64,000 bases of DNA from Anaerolineaceae bacterium UBA6133 (GCA_002435825.1 DIVL01000066.1:49262-113261); one strand, 5' to 3'; numbered from the stretch's first letter, positions 41,774-53,503 are shown. Numbers and translations are program-made. Notes: generated by a model not told the origin, from the letters alone.

Positions 41774-42786
41774 TATTTCTTCACTTCCGCTGTCAATTCT
41801 GCTTCGATCGGTTTGATGATGGCGTTAATGCCTTCCACATCCAGCCACTGGGTGTTGTTGGCGCTGGTATAGGTGAAACCTTCGGGAAGAGGGCGTCCTT
41901 TCTGAGCCCAGGCATGACCAAACCAGAGTGGTTCGCCAGCCGGCTGCACCACGAACATGTCATCCAACTCCACGGTAGTGCGGGCTTCGTCTTCAGAGAT
42001 CAGGGATTCATGCAGTTTCTCACCTGGGCGGATGCCGATGATGCGGATTTCTGCTTCGGGAGCCATCGCCTTGGCAAGGTCAGTCATTTTCATGCTGGGG
42101 ATCTTGGGCACAAAGAGTTCACCGCCCTGCATCTGCTCGATGCAGCGGATCACAAAGCGCGCACCCTGCTCGAGGGAAATCCAGAAACGGGTCATGCGGT
42201 CGTCGGTGATGGTCAAAACGCCGGTGGGGCGCTGTTTGATAAACAGGGGGACAACCGAACCGCGCGAGCCAACCACGTTACCATAGCGCGTGCAGGAGAT
42301 GCGCGTGTTGCGTCCGCCAGCATAGGCGTTGCTCTGGACCATCAGTTTCTCAGCAGCCAGCTTGGTGGCGCCGTAGAGGTTGACCGGATTGACGGCTTTA
42401 TCGGTGGAAAGCGCCATCACCTTGCTGACGTTATTCTCAATTGCGGCTTCGATCACATTACTGGAACCGAGGATATTGGTCTTGATGGCTTCCATCGGGT
42501 TGTACTCACAGGCTGGCACCTGCTTGAGCGCGGCGGTATGCACCACGATGTCCACGCCGTAAAAGGCGCGTGAAAGGCGCTCGCGGTCGCGCACATCACC
42601 GATGAAATAGCGGATCGAAGGGTGATCGAAGCCGCCGGTGGTACGCATTTCATGCTGTTTCAACTCATCGCGGCTGAAAACAATGATCTTCGAGGGGTGA
42701 TACTCATCCAGCATCAGTCGGATGAATTTCTTACCAAAAGATCCAGTGCCGCCGGTTACCAGGACAACTTTATTCTGCCAATCCAT
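41773..42786 (-). CDS. UDP-N-acetylglucosamine 4,6-dehydratase, PseB/CapE-like
   Basis: A soluble 337-residue extended SDR: VLVTGGTGSFGKKFI, the TAALKQVPACEYNPMEA block, ALSTDKAVNPVNLYGATK with catalytic Thr-Asp-Lys and Tyr-Lys, and RYGNVVGSRGSV. This set defines the inverting 4,6-dehydratases (PseB, FlaA1, CapE), which make the UDP-4-keto-6-deoxy-hexosamine that leads to pseudaminic acid or L-FucNAc/QuiNAc-type sugars. AAGGAGAAATT precedes the ATG. The next gene is its probable partner reductase. Confidence 0.92.
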   Translation of the reverse strand: MDWQNKVVLVTGGTGSFGKKFIRLMLDEYHPSKIIVFSRDELKQHEMRTTGGFDHPSIRYFIGDVRDRERLSRAFYGVDIVVHTAALKQVPACEYNPMEAIKTNILGSSNVIEAAIENNVSKVMALSTDKAVNPVNLYGATKLAAEKLMVQSNAYAGGRNTRISCTRYGNVVGSRGSVVPLFIKQRPTGVLTITDDRMTRFWISLEQGARFVIRCIEQMQGGELFVPKIPSMKMTDLAKAMAPEAEIRIIGIRPGEKLHESLISEDEARTTVELDDMFVVQPAGEPLWFGHAWAQKGRPLPEGFTYTSANNTQWLDVEGINAIIKPIEAELTAEVKK

Positions 42787-42814
42787 AATTTCTCCTTGAC
42801 GCTTTAGCGCGTTT

Positions 42815-43675
42815 TTACTTTTTAATGATAATCAGCGGATACTGACCTTTTTCGCCGAAGTAACGGGGGAACCACTCCTCGAGCCGATACAGCATTTTTA
42901 ACCAGAAGCGACCGCCCCATTCGGGTTGGATCGCTGATCGTAAGAATTTTACCGATACACTACGCCAAACGCGAATCTCGTAAGGCAGTTGATCCTTCAT
43001 GACGCTGTGGAACCATTTCGCGCTGGTTTTGAGCACAAAAGTACCCGCAGGGCTCTTTACGGCTTCACCGTTTTGCCCGTTTGTCTGCACGTCAGGGGGC
43101 ATCTTGGGGGCTTCTTTACCTGTCCAGCGGCGAAGCCGATTGGCAATGCGCATGAGGAAGTTCATCGCCTTGCCCAGTGGCACATCCGCCCAGCCGTCTA
43201 CGGTCACCATGCTGCGACCGGGTTTGAGAGCGCGATGCAGACCTTTGTAGACCCCGACCTTTTCTTCAATTGGGACGTGGTGGATGGTGTGCAGTGAGAC
43301 AATCCCGTCAAAGGTGTCATCCTTGAACGGAAGATTGGCAATGTCGGCATTAACATAAATGCCCTTTTCGCCCAGGCGCTTACGGGCTTCCTGCAGGGCG
43401 ACTACCGAAAGGTCCATGCAGACCCGATAGTGGTAGTCCTGGGAATAGGTCAGGTATTCGTCATATTGCACCGGACCCGAGCCGGCATCCAGCAGGAAGT
43501 CTCCCGTTGGCGCGAGATGGCGTTTGGCGCGCATGTGGCAGCGGTGAATGTATTCGGATGAAACCGGGCGCAGGTCTTCGTAGCGGGCGTTTTGGTAGAC
43601 GCCGTCGGCTTCCAACTGCCAGCCGATCTGGTCATAAAACTGACCAATTTCTTTTTTGACGGAATCCTGACTCAT
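42815..43675 (-). CDS. Class I SAM-dependent methyltransferase
   Basis: A 286-residue methyltransferase: FLLDAGSGPVQYDEYL (SAM loop), VCMDLSVVALQEAR, NADIANLPFKDDTFDGIVSLHTIHHV. The C-terminal third is basic and amphipathic. It probably methylates a sugar hydroxyl or an intermediate of this glycan; the substrate cannot be read. The ATG overlaps the upstream stop by 4 bases (ATGA) and follows GGAGACTC. Confidence 0.83.
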   Translation of the reverse strand: MSQDSVKKEIGQFYDQIGWQLEADGVYQNARYEDLRPVSSEYIHRCHMRAKRHLAPTGDFLLDAGSGPVQYDEYLTYSQDYHYRVCMDLSVVALQEARKRLGEKGIYVNADIANLPFKDDTFDGIVSLHTIHHVPIEEKVGVYKGLHRALKPGRSMVTVDGWADVPLGKAMNFLMRIANRLRRWTGKEAPKMPPDVQTNGQNGEAVKSPAGTFVLKTSAKWFHSVMKDQLPYEIRVWRSVSVKFLRSAIQPEWGGRFWLKMLYRLEEWFPRYFGEKGQYPLIIIKK

Positions 43676-45318
43676 TGGGGAGTCTCCTCTTGTTCGGAAA
43701 GTGAGGGCAGTCTTGCCAGACCGCGGGCAGCCCAGTCCAGCGGCTCGCCCAGCAGATAGCCCAAGGTCTGGGCGTAACGCTGCTGACCTTCGGGCGAAAG
43801 CACGAAGCGCATCGGGCGGGCTTCAAAGTCCTCGTGCAGCCACAGCAAATGCCATGGGAAGGGCAGCGAGAACTCAAAGAAGAACAAGTAAGCATAAAGC
43901 CAGGCTTGTTCCACCTGTTTCTGGCTCAGGCGCAAGGCGCTTGTGTCAGTCACCAACTTGGAGAGCATGCTTTCGTAATCCTGCCAGCTGGCTGGATCAA
44001 GCGTGAAGCCTTTTTCGGCGTAGTGGGTCTTGCCAGTGACCACCACCGGCAGCCCGGTCATCGCCATTTCCAATCCGACAGTGGTGGTGTAGACGATGCC
44101 AAAATCGGTCGCCTCCACCAGGTCGTAGGTGTTGGTCTTGTCGCCCGGGCGCACCAGGTGAATGTGTTCGGGTAGTTTGGGGAAGTTCTTTTCAATCACG
44201 TCAACCATCGAGGTGCCGTGGGTTTTGAGCTCACCGGGATGCACGCGGATCACCAACTGGGCTTTCGGGTGACCCAGGAACCAGTGGATGGTGCCAACGA
44301 TCATCTCAGCCATGGTGCCCGAGATGCGCTGGCGACCGAGCGTGAGGCTGTCGCCGAGCACATTGGTAGCCAGCAGCGCCACGGGGCGGTCGTCCAGCCC
44401 CAACGCCTGGCGCACTTCAGAACCGCCGCGGGCGGGTGTCTGCTGCCATTGGCGGGCAAAATCGCCCCACAGCTTGGCGTTTTTGCGCGCAAAAGCAAGG
44501 TCTCCCACTGCCTTCCGCGCGGCTTCGGGCAGAGGCTGCCCGCCCAAACCCCGCCAAAGCTCATCGGTGTGGTGGCTCATGATCTCGTCGTCCTGCGCCA
44601 GCCAGATACGTTCGCGCTGGTCGGCAAACTCAAAGGTGACCGTCCGGATGCCAAGCATGCAGGCAATCTGGTAAGCCACGCCCATTTCAAGGATCGTGCC
44701 GTTGGGAATGATTAACACGTCTGGCTGGGAGGATGCCAGCCAATCGTAGAGCGCCATGGCTGCGTGGGTATTGCGCTGCAGGCGAAGCTTGTAGAGCTTG
44801 CTCCTGGTATCGGTTTCCTCGACTTGCAGGGTGTATTGCGTGTCGTAGTCCGAGACCTGCCGCACGATTTCCTTCAGCTCAGCGGGATAATCCGAAAATT
44901 TGACATCGCTGAAATCGAAATCCAAGAGTGGGACGATACGCATCACATCGCCAGCAGGTAAAAGAACTTGCTGGCTGTAGAGGTGCTGCATGCGTAGATC
45001 AAAATCAGAGATGGGTTGATCCCACTCGGCGTAGGGCAAGTAAGCCAGTTCCACCTGGTGCCCCTGCCCGGTGAGCGCCAGCGCCACCAATCCAGCCTGC
45101 TCGATCCAGTAGTGCAACGTGGCGAAAATACAGACCTTTTTGGGGGGATCCGCATTCAGCCTGAATTGTTTTACTTCTGCTACTGCCTGCGGCAGGACTT
45201 CCTGCAGCCCGGTGAGCTGGTAATGGGCGTTCCAGGGCTTTTTGGAGCCCTCGTATATCCAATAGGCTTCTGCGGCAAAAGGCAGTTTTCCAAGCAGATT
45301 TTTTAGGATCTTTTTCAT
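43672..45318 (-). CDS. Capsule-synthesis-like GT-B glycosyltransferase
   Basis: A 548-residue relative of the protein at 26251-27873. It has KVCIFATLHYWIEQAGLVAL early, then LVIRVHPGELKTHGTSMVDV, HLVRPGDKTNTYDLVEA and VYTTTVGLEMAMTGLPVVVTGK, the donor-site helix of capsule-type GT-B enzymes. A His near HYAEKGFTLDP follows. No membrane helices. It begins at the last base of the wzt stop. It may assemble the first or a repeating sugar of the exported chain. Confidence 0.7.
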   Translation of the reverse strand: MKKILKNLLGKLPFAAEAYWIYEGSKKPWNAHYQLTGLQEVLPQAVAEVKQFRLNADPPKKVCIFATLHYWIEQAGLVALALTGQGHQVELAYLPYAEWDQPISDFDLRMQHLYSQQVLLPAGDVMRIVPLLDFDFSDVKFSDYPAELKEIVRQVSDYDTQYTLQVEETDTRSKLYKLRLQRNTHAAMALYDWLASSQPDVLIIPNGTILEMGVAYQIACMLGIRTVTFEFADQRERIWLAQDDEIMSHHTDELWRGLGGQPLPEAARKAVGDLAFARKNAKLWGDFARQWQQTPARGGSEVRQALGLDDRPVALLATNVLGDSLTLGRQRISGTMAEMIVGTIHWFLGHPKAQLVIRVHPGELKTHGTSMVDVIEKNFPKLPEHIHLVRPGDKTNTYDLVEATDFGIVYTTTVGLEMAMTGLPVVVTGKTHYAEKGFTLDPASWQDYESMLSKLVTDTSALRLSQKQVEQAWLYAYLFFFEFSLPFPWHLLWLHEDFEARPMRFVLSPEGQQRYAQTLGYLLGEPLDWAARGLARLPSLSEQEETPQ

Positions 45319-46606
45319 TACACGCTGCCTTTCTGTTCAATTTCCCAACCAAGTATGGGGCGCACAGGACCCGGACGAGGCTCAGGCCAGTGCGTGCCTG
45401 GAGCGCCGGAAGCGTCCACGGAGAACGAAAGCGCCTGGTCATCCTGGAAGTAACGCCGGATGCCGTAAGAGCTGGCATTCACCCCCAGCAAAAAGCGCCC
45501 TTCGTTGAGCGTGTCGGGCGGGATGGTGCAGCGGCTGGTGTAGATGCCTTTTGGGCGGGCTGTGTATTCCTTGAAGAGTTCTTCTGAATCGATATCAAAG
45601 CTGGTGAAAACCGGTTCACCGCGCGTGGTAAAGAGATAATATCCGACACGCAAACCAGTGACGTCCTCCGTAAGTTCATAGTCGATCTCGATGCGTATCG
45701 GTTCGACACTGCGCACTGAGTCCGAGACATGGCCATTTTTGTCGAGGATGCGGATCGCCATTGGTCGAAATGGCGCGCTGAAAGCCGGCACCTCATCCAC
45801 CTCCCAAAAGCGTTCGCCCAGCTTGGAAAGACCGCGGTTGAGGTAAAAATCCACTGCCTCCGAGGATGGCGCGCGCAGGAGCACCTTGCCCTTATCGAGC
45901 ACGATGGAGTCCTGGGTGAGGCGCAGGATCGCAGACATGTTGTGACTGACGAATAAGACCGTACGTCCGGAATTGGCAACATCGCCCATTTTCCCCAGGC
46001 ACTTGCGCTGGAAGTCGGCATCACCGACCGCCAGCACTTCGTCCACCACCAGGATTTCTGGCTCCAGGTGGGCTGCCACGGCGAAAGCCAGGCGCAGGTA
46101 CATGCCCGAGGAATAGCGTTTGACCGGCGTGTCGATAAACTTTTCAACTTCCGAAAAAGCCACGATTTCATCGAAACGCGCTTCAATTTCTTTTTTATGC
46201 ATGCCGAGAATGGCACCGTTGAGGAAAATGTTTTCGCGCCCTGTCAGTTCCGGGTGAAAACCGGTTCCCACTTCAAGCAGCGAACCTACACGACCGCGCA
46301 GTTCCCCATAGCCTTCGGTTGGGTCGGTCACGCGCGAGAGCACCTTGAGCAGGGTGCTTTTGCCAGCGCCGTTGCGACCGATGATGCCCAGGGCTTGCCC
46401 GCGTTTGACCTCAAAGTTGACGTCCCGCAGTGCCCATATGTGATCTGTCTCGTTGGAATGGTTTCGCTTGCCGCGCAGGCTGCTGCCGATGCGCGCCGCC
46501 TGGGCGGTGATCAGATCGCGCAGGGTGTCAGTACGCTGCTGGGAAGCGCCGATCTTATAGCGCTTGCCAATGCCCCGGACCAAGATGGATAAGTCGCTGT
46601 CCATCA

Positions 46607-46607
<1 letters not shown>
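45318..46607 (-). CDS. wzt: Polysaccharide ABC exporter, ATP-binding subunit (Wzt-like) with C-terminal sugar-binding domain
   Basis: Drives export of an undecaprenyl-linked glycan together with the permease next door. The 429-residue chain has an ABC domain: Walker A GRNGAGKST, signature YSSGMYLRLAFA, Walker B EILVVDEVLAVGD, H-loop FVSHNM. A C-terminal domain of about 150 residues resembles the Wzt-C carbohydrate-binding module that recognises the finished chain end. The frame is open 119 codons upstream but that part is a shadow of the permease gene; the ATG at 46607 shares a base with the permease stop. Confidence 0.92.
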
Positions 46608-48924
<2,317 letters not shown>

Positions 48925-48968
48925 ATAATTCAGTTGTTGAATTATAAGCTGAATGGTGTGGTTGTCAA
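48925..48968 (-). promoter_or_regulatory. Consensus promoter of the glycan locus with overlapping dyad operator candidate
   Basis: Leftward TTGACA (48968-48963), 16-bp spacer, TATAAT (48946-48941): both hexamers are perfect. A perfect dyad ATAATTCA-ACAAC-TGAATTAT spans 48945-48925, overlapping the -10 and the predicted start point, right up to the ATG of the regulator. A protein bound there would block transcription. Confidence 0.75.
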
Positions 48969-49043
48969 ATGAGTAAATGGGGACAAAGATTTCCCCTTGA
49001 TGATAGGAGTTTCAATTTTGCTTTCACCTTAAGGAGATTCTGG

Positions 49044-50273
49044 CTAAGGCTCCGGAACGGGTTGTGAAAGCGCTTGCAGGTCCTCAAGTGGGATGGTGCA
49101 GATCCTGCCCTGAGCGTCGGTGATGCCAAAATCCATGACCAGGCCAAAAATCAACTTATCGTCCCTGACCTGCGAGAACTGGGGCAAGAGTTCCTGAGCT
49201 TCTGTGTTTACCGTGATTTTATGACCGTCATCGAGGGACATCAAAAACATAGCCGGGAAGGCGCTGGTCGGCTCAGACGGATCGATCCACGCCAGATATT
49301 TGTTGCTGAGATCGAAATTGGATGGCTGCTCACCCTGGACCAGCAGAGGCCACGAAAGCCCGCTTTCGAAATCAAAGATTTTAAAGATTTCAGGCAGTTG
49401 GTTGGGGCCTTGTTCAGACCAGGCTGCCAGCGGCCAGTCCATCAATGGATGTGAGCCTGAAATCTCCATAAGTTCTTCGAGCTGCTTGCTTTCAAAGCTG
49501 TAGAACAGAATCGGCAATGCTGCGTCCTGTGCTTTGCTACTGACGCTTTGGCTGATCATCAGGTACTTTTCGGAGACTGCCAGTTGGTTGTAAATCAGAT
49601 CGGATTCCAGACCGAGCAGGGTTTCTTGAGTACCTTCAGCAAGGTTGAAGGCGTGGATGGTGGAAAGCTGCCCGGAGTCATCCTCCATCACGGTGTGGGT
49701 GAGGAAGTAGAGCATATCCCCCTGCAGTTCCATGTCGAGATAGATGACATTCTCGTTGGCTTCGATATTGTCTATCAGGCGCTGGTGGTCATTCGTTTCT
49801 AAATTGAGCACTTCCACGCGCCAACCCTGCACATGCATGGGGTGATCAAATATCAGCATCACCAGCCACTGCTCATTGACCCGCAGCGACTCGATGAACT
49901 TACCGTCCTCCGCCAACGGTTCAGCGATTTTTTCTCTGTTTGTTTCGCCAGACAGAAAGCGCCAGACGCTTCGCGAGTCACCACTCTGCACGCTGTAGTA
50001 GTCGCCTGAGGCATAAACAAGGCTGCTAAAGCGGCCAGGGTTGCCAGATGCGCAATAAGCTTCACTTAGCTCATTGGACCATTCCAGGAGGGTATCCTGA
50101 GGCGCAGCCTCAAAAGTGGGCAGTGGTTGGGGGCTTGGTTCAGCTGTGGTTTGAGGTTGATCTTCGGAGGGTGGAACTGCTGGCAGGCTGATGGGCAGCC
50201 CGCTGCAGGACGAAAGCATCAGAATTACCACCACAACCAGTAAGATGGTTGTTTGCCAAAAGCAGCGTTTCAT
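49044..50273 (-). CDS. Lipoprotein of unknown function, probably a beta-propeller
   Basis: A 409-residue lipoprotein: hydrophobic signal with lipobox LSSC, a Pro/Thr/Glu linker (QPQTTAEPSPQPLP), then about 350 residues of repeated strand-rich units (for example VWRFLSGETNREKIAEPL, VEVLNLETNDHQRLIDNI, HAFNLAEGTQETLLGL) spaced like blades of a propeller similar to TolB or DPP-IV N-terminal domains. No catalytic motif is seen. AAGGAG precedes ATG 50273. It sits between the glycan array and the tsaEB operon and may be transcribed alone. Confidence 0.7.
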   Translation of the reverse strand: MKRCFWQTTILLVVVVILMLSSCSGLPISLPAVPPSEDQPQTTAEPSPQPLPTFEAAPQDTLLEWSNELSEAYCASGNPGRFSSLVYASGDYYSVQSGDSRSVWRFLSGETNREKIAEPLAEDGKFIESLRVNEQWLVMLIFDHPMHVQGWRVEVLNLETNDHQRLIDNIEANENVIYLDMELQGDMLYFLTHTVMEDDSGQLSTIHAFNLAEGTQETLLGLESDLIYNQLAVSEKYLMISQSVSSKAQDAALPILFYSFESKQLEELMEISGSHPLMDWPLAAWSEQGPNQLPEIFKIFDFESGLSWPLLVQGEQPSNFDLSNKYLAWIDPSEPTSAFPAMFLMSLDDGHKITVNTEAQELLPQFSQVRDDKLIFGLVMDFGITDAQGRICTIPLEDLQALSQPVPEP

Positions 50274-50341
50274 GTCAACTCCTTTCTTGCCCTGTGTTGA
50301 CGGGACAGGGTGCAGTCAAAGAGAACAATCTAATTGTAACC

Positions 50342-50357
50342 AATATTTCGAAATATT
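50342..50357. promoter_or_regulatory. Perfect 16-bp palindrome upstream of the lipoprotein gene
   Basis: AATATTTCGAAATATT lies about 70 bp before the lipoprotein start. It could be an operator; no promoter of good quality was found around it. Confidence 0.35.
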
Positions 50358-50401
50358 ATGAAGCGGCGGTTGACCAAAGCCCACCCCCCGGCTTCGCCGA
50401 C

Positions 50402-50417
50402 CCCCTCCATGGAGGGG
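50402..50417. repeat. GC-rich palindrome CCCCTCCATGGAGGGG
   Basis: A perfect 16-bp palindrome followed rightward by TAAAAAA. It lies 59 bp past the end of the epimerase gene and may help end that leftward transcript, though no T-run follows in that direction. Confidence 0.45.
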
Positions 50418-50476
50418 TAAAAAATGGGGCTACGAACGACCAGCTAAGCTGTCGGACTTTTTGGAGTACTCAAAGA

Positions 50477-51454
50477 TCAGGGAGTTTCGACGTCTTTCGC
50501 CCAATTGCGATTGGCGAGGTACCAGTCTACCAGGCGTTTCAACCCCTCATCCAGCGGCACCTTAGGCTCCCAGCGCAGTTCACGGCGGGCTTTGCTGACA
50601 TCCGCCACGTTTTCAAATACATCCGCTGGATGGGAGGGGATATAGGTGATATCCCCTTTTTTGCCCAGAAGTTGCTCGAGTTTGTGCAAAAGCTGGTTGA
50701 TGGTGATCACCTCGTGCCCCCCGAGGTTGAAAACATCAAAACCGACCGGCTTGAGCGCCAAAAGCGTGCCGCGGGCAATGTCGTCCACGTAGGTAAACCC
50801 GCGCGATTGCTCGCCGTCGCCGGTGATCGTGACCGGCTTTCCCTCAGCAATCCATTGGCAGAAACGGAACATGACCATGTCTGGTCTGCCGGCGGGACCG
50901 TATACCGTAAAGTAGCGCAAAACGGTCACGTCGATGCCATAGAGGTGGTGATAGGAGTAAGCAAAAGCCTCGGCTCCTTTTTTGCTGGCGGCATACGGTG
51001 CCAGGGGGTGTTCGGTGGGTGCAGTTTCTGCATGTGGCGGCTTGCCTTCGTTGCCGTAGAGGCTGGAAGTGGAAGCCAGGATAAACTTGGGTACCCTTTG
51101 GTGGCGGGCATACTCAAGCATATTCAGGTTGCCGAGGGTGTTGGCGTTGAGGTAGCTCCAGGGGTCGGTTGTGCTGGCGCGTACGCCGGCAATGGCTGCG
51201 AGGTTGATAACGGCATCCGCCGTGGGCACCGCGGCAGCCAGCCTGGCAATAAAATCGCGGTCGCTGATGTCATCGCGGATGAAATGAAAATTCGCCTGGG
51301 GCAAAAGCGCCTGCAGGCGATGCTCTTTCACGCGGACGTCGTAAACGTGGTTGAGGTTATCAACCCCGTAGACGGTGTGCCCCTCGCGCAGCATCAATTT
51401 GGCAACAACTGAGCCGATGAAACCCGCCGCGCCGGTGACGACGTACACACTCAT
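50477..51454 (-). CDS. UDP-glucuronate 4-epimerase-like NAD-dependent epimerase
   Basis: A 325-residue extended SDR: VTGAAGFIGSVVAKL, NLAAIAGVRAST, the catalytic Ser in ASTSSLYGNEG, YAASKKGAEAF with Tyr-Lys, and RYFTVYGPAGRPDM, a block typical of UDP-glucuronate 4-epimerases. It follows a nucleotide-sugar dehydrogenase that makes uronic acids, with a one-base overlap, so a UDP-hexuronate epimerisation is plausible. It is the last gene of the tsaE operon. Confidence 0.85.
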   Translation of the reverse strand: MSVYVVTGAAGFIGSVVAKLMLREGHTVYGVDNLNHVYDVRVKEHRLQALLPQANFHFIRDDISDRDFIARLAAAVPTADAVINLAAIAGVRASTTDPWSYLNANTLGNLNMLEYARHQRVPKFILASTSSLYGNEGKPPHAETAPTEHPLAPYAASKKGAEAFAYSYHHLYGIDVTVLRYFTVYGPAGRPDMVMFRFCQWIAEGKPVTITGDGEQSRGFTYVDDIARGTLLALKPVGFDVFNLGGHEVITINQLLHKLEQLLGKKGDITYIPSHPADVFENVADVSKARRELRWEPKVPLDEGLKRLVDWYLANRNWAKDVETP

Positions 51455-52767
51455 CAGAGTTTGATCACTTTCAAATCGTTTTTCGAAACGTCTTTCATCG
51501 CATTGCGGGCATCGAAGATCAGTTGTGATTTATCGAGGATCATTTTGTAGTCGAACTTGTCATGATTGGTGATGATAGCCACCAGATCTGCTTTTTCAAG
51601 GAAGGTTGAAAGTTCTTTTTCAGAAAACATCTGAACGCCTTCAATCTCAATCTCAGGAACGTAGGGGTCATTGTAAGAGACGATGGCGCCCTTCTCTCGA
51701 AGTAAATGGATGATGTCCAGAGCGGGAGATTCGCGCATGTCGTTGATGTTGGGCTTATAGGAAACGCCCAGGATCAGGATCTTGCTCCCGTTGAGCGATT
51801 TCTTATAGCGGTTGAGGGCGTCCTGGATGCGGCTGACTACGTAACGCGGCATGTTGGTGTTGATCTCGGAGGCGAGTTCGATAAAGCGCGCGGTGTAATT
51901 GAGCGTCTTCATCTTCCAGGACAGATACAGCGGGTCCACCGGGATGCAGTGCCCTCCCAGTCCCGGTCCGGGAGTGAACTTCATGAAGCCGAATGGCTTG
52001 GTGGCGGCAGCGTCGATCACTTCCCAAACATCCACTTCCAACCGCTCGCACATTTGCGCCAGCTCGTTGACCATCGAGATGTTGATCATGCGGAAGGTGT
52101 TCTCGAGCAGTTTCGCCATCTCCGCCACTTCGGTGCTGGAGACAGGCACAACTTTTTCAATCGCCTCTTGATACCACGCCACGGCAACATCGGTACAAGC
52201 CTGGGTGATACCGCCAACGACCTTTGGGGTATTGTAGGTGGTGAAGTCCGTGCGTCCGGGGTCGACGCGTTCGGGAGAGAACGCCAGGAAGAAGTCCGCT
52301 CCCACTTTGAGGTTGGAATTGGCGATTAGTTTAGGCAGAACAAATTCACGGGTAGTTCCCGGATAGGTGCTGGACTCGAGCACAACGATCATGCTGCGAT
52401 GCAGATAAGGAGCGAGATCCTCACTGGCTTGAGCGATAAAAGACATGTCAGGGTCGCCGGTTTTGCGCAGCGGTGTAGGCACGCAGATGGAGACAGCATC
52501 GATTTCGCTGAGGGTCGCATAATCGGTTGTGGCGCGGATACGCCCGTTATCAATGTGCTTGCGCAGCTGGGCGTTGCTGATATCAGAAATGTAGCTTTCG
52601 CCACGATTGACCATATCCACTTTTTCCTGGATGGGATCAATGCCCGTAACGTTAAAGCCGGCGTTGGCGAAAGTCACAGCCAGCGGCAGCCCCACATACC
52701 CCATACCGATCACGGCAATATTTGCACGCTTTTTCTGAATATCCTGAATCAGGTCTTCTTTTACCAT
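51454..52767 (-). CDS. UDP-N-acetyl-hexosamine/glucose 6-dehydrogenase, WbpA-like
   Basis: Oxidises C6 of a UDP-sugar twice with NAD to give the uronate. The 437-residue chain has IAVIGMGYVGLPLAV (NAD loop), SSTYPGTTREFVLP, FSPERVDPGR, and GLGGHCIPVDPLYLSWK with the catalytic Cys. The pattern matches the WbpA/WbpO/TviB group (UDP-GlcNAc or UDP-GalNAc dehydrogenases) more than UDP-glucose dehydrogenase. ATG 52767 follows AAGGA; an earlier ATG at 52785 has no binding site. It is downstream of a DNA repair gene with no terminator between. Confidence 0.87.
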   Translation of the reverse strand: MVKEDLIQDIQKKRANIAVIGMGYVGLPLAVTFANAGFNVTGIDPIQEKVDMVNRGESYISDISNAQLRKHIDNGRIRATTDYATLSEIDAVSICVPTPLRKTGDPDMSFIAQASEDLAPYLHRSMIVVLESSTYPGTTREFVLPKLIANSNLKVGADFFLAFSPERVDPGRTDFTTYNTPKVVGGITQACTDVAVAWYQEAIEKVVPVSSTEVAEMAKLLENTFRMINISMVNELAQMCERLEVDVWEVIDAAATKPFGFMKFTPGPGLGGHCIPVDPLYLSWKMKTLNYTARFIELASEINTNMPRYVVSRIQDALNRYKKSLNGSKILILGVSYKPNINDMRESPALDIIHLLREKGAIVSYNDPYVPEIEIEGVQMFSEKELSTFLEKADLVAIITNHDKFDYKMILDKSQLIFDARNAMKDVSKNDLKVIKL

Positions 52768-52785
52768 CAATTCCTTACCTTTCAT

Positions 52786-53463
52786 TTAAAACAGACTCAA
52801 CTGTTCGGGGAGATTGGATTTTTCTTCCTTCTTTACTGATTTTGTCTCAGGGACGGGTGCTTCCACTTTGGGTTGCACGGGCACTTCAATTTTAAGCTGA
52901 AAAGGCGACTCTTTGCCAAGCAGTTGGCGTAATTTTGAAAAATCCTCAATCAAGGCGGGTCTCAATGCAGGTTGATGAAGGGCTGCCGCCGGATGATACA
53001 TCGTCACGATCAGCCGCTTAGCAACTTTGTGAGATTTGCCGTGGATCTGGCTAATTTTGCCATTTTCAACGAACTTCGCCATCGAAAACCTTCCCAGCGT
53101 GACAATCACTTTGGGATCGAGCAGGGCTATCTGCTCGTCAAGGTAACGCGCGCAGGCAGCGAGCTCTTCGGGCATGGGGTCCCGATTGCTTGGTGGGCGG
53201 CATTTGACGACGTTGGTGATGAAAACCTCTTCGCGTTTTAAGTCCGCGGCAGCCAGTAATTCATCAAGGAACATGCCAGCCTGACCCACAAAGGGCTTCC
53301 CTTGCTGGTTTTCGTGATATCCCGGTCCCTCGCCGATGAACATGATATCCACCGAGGATGGCCCCTCTCCGGGCACGGCATTCTTGCGCCCTTTAGCAAG
53401 CGGGCACTTTTGACATTGGAGGATTTCCTCCCGAATAATTCTCATTTGATTCGTTTCTGACAT
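52786..53463 (-). CDS. Family 4 uracil-DNA glycosylase with a C-terminal clamp-binding tail
   Basis: Removes uracil from DNA. The iron-sulfur ligands are Cys17, Cys20, Cys88 and Cys104 (CQKCPL, VKCRPP, ELAACARYL). IGEGPGYHENQQGKPFVG is the active-site block and VTMYHPAAALHQ the substrate loop. After the roughly 180-residue core there is a charged Pro/Lys-rich tail of about 35 residues, ending in QLSLF at residues 221-225. This equals the consensus pentapeptide QL(S/D)LF that binds the DnaN sliding clamp. ATG 53463 is preferred over a TTG at 53475. Part of the tsaE operon. Confidence 0.9.
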   Translation of the reverse strand: MSETNQMRIIREEILQCQKCPLAKGRKNAVPGEGPSSVDIMFIGEGPGYHENQQGKPFVGQAGMFLDELLAAADLKREEVFITNVVKCRPPSNRDPMPEELAACARYLDEQIALLDPKVIVTLGRFSMAKFVENGKISQIHGKSHKVAKRLIVTMYHPAAALHQPALRPALIEDFSKLRQLLGKESPFQLKIEVPVQPKVEAPVPETKSVKKEEKSNLPEQLSLF

Positions 53464-53503
53464 ACTTGTTTCCAATGACAGATTTTACCCCAAGAACATG
53501 CAT

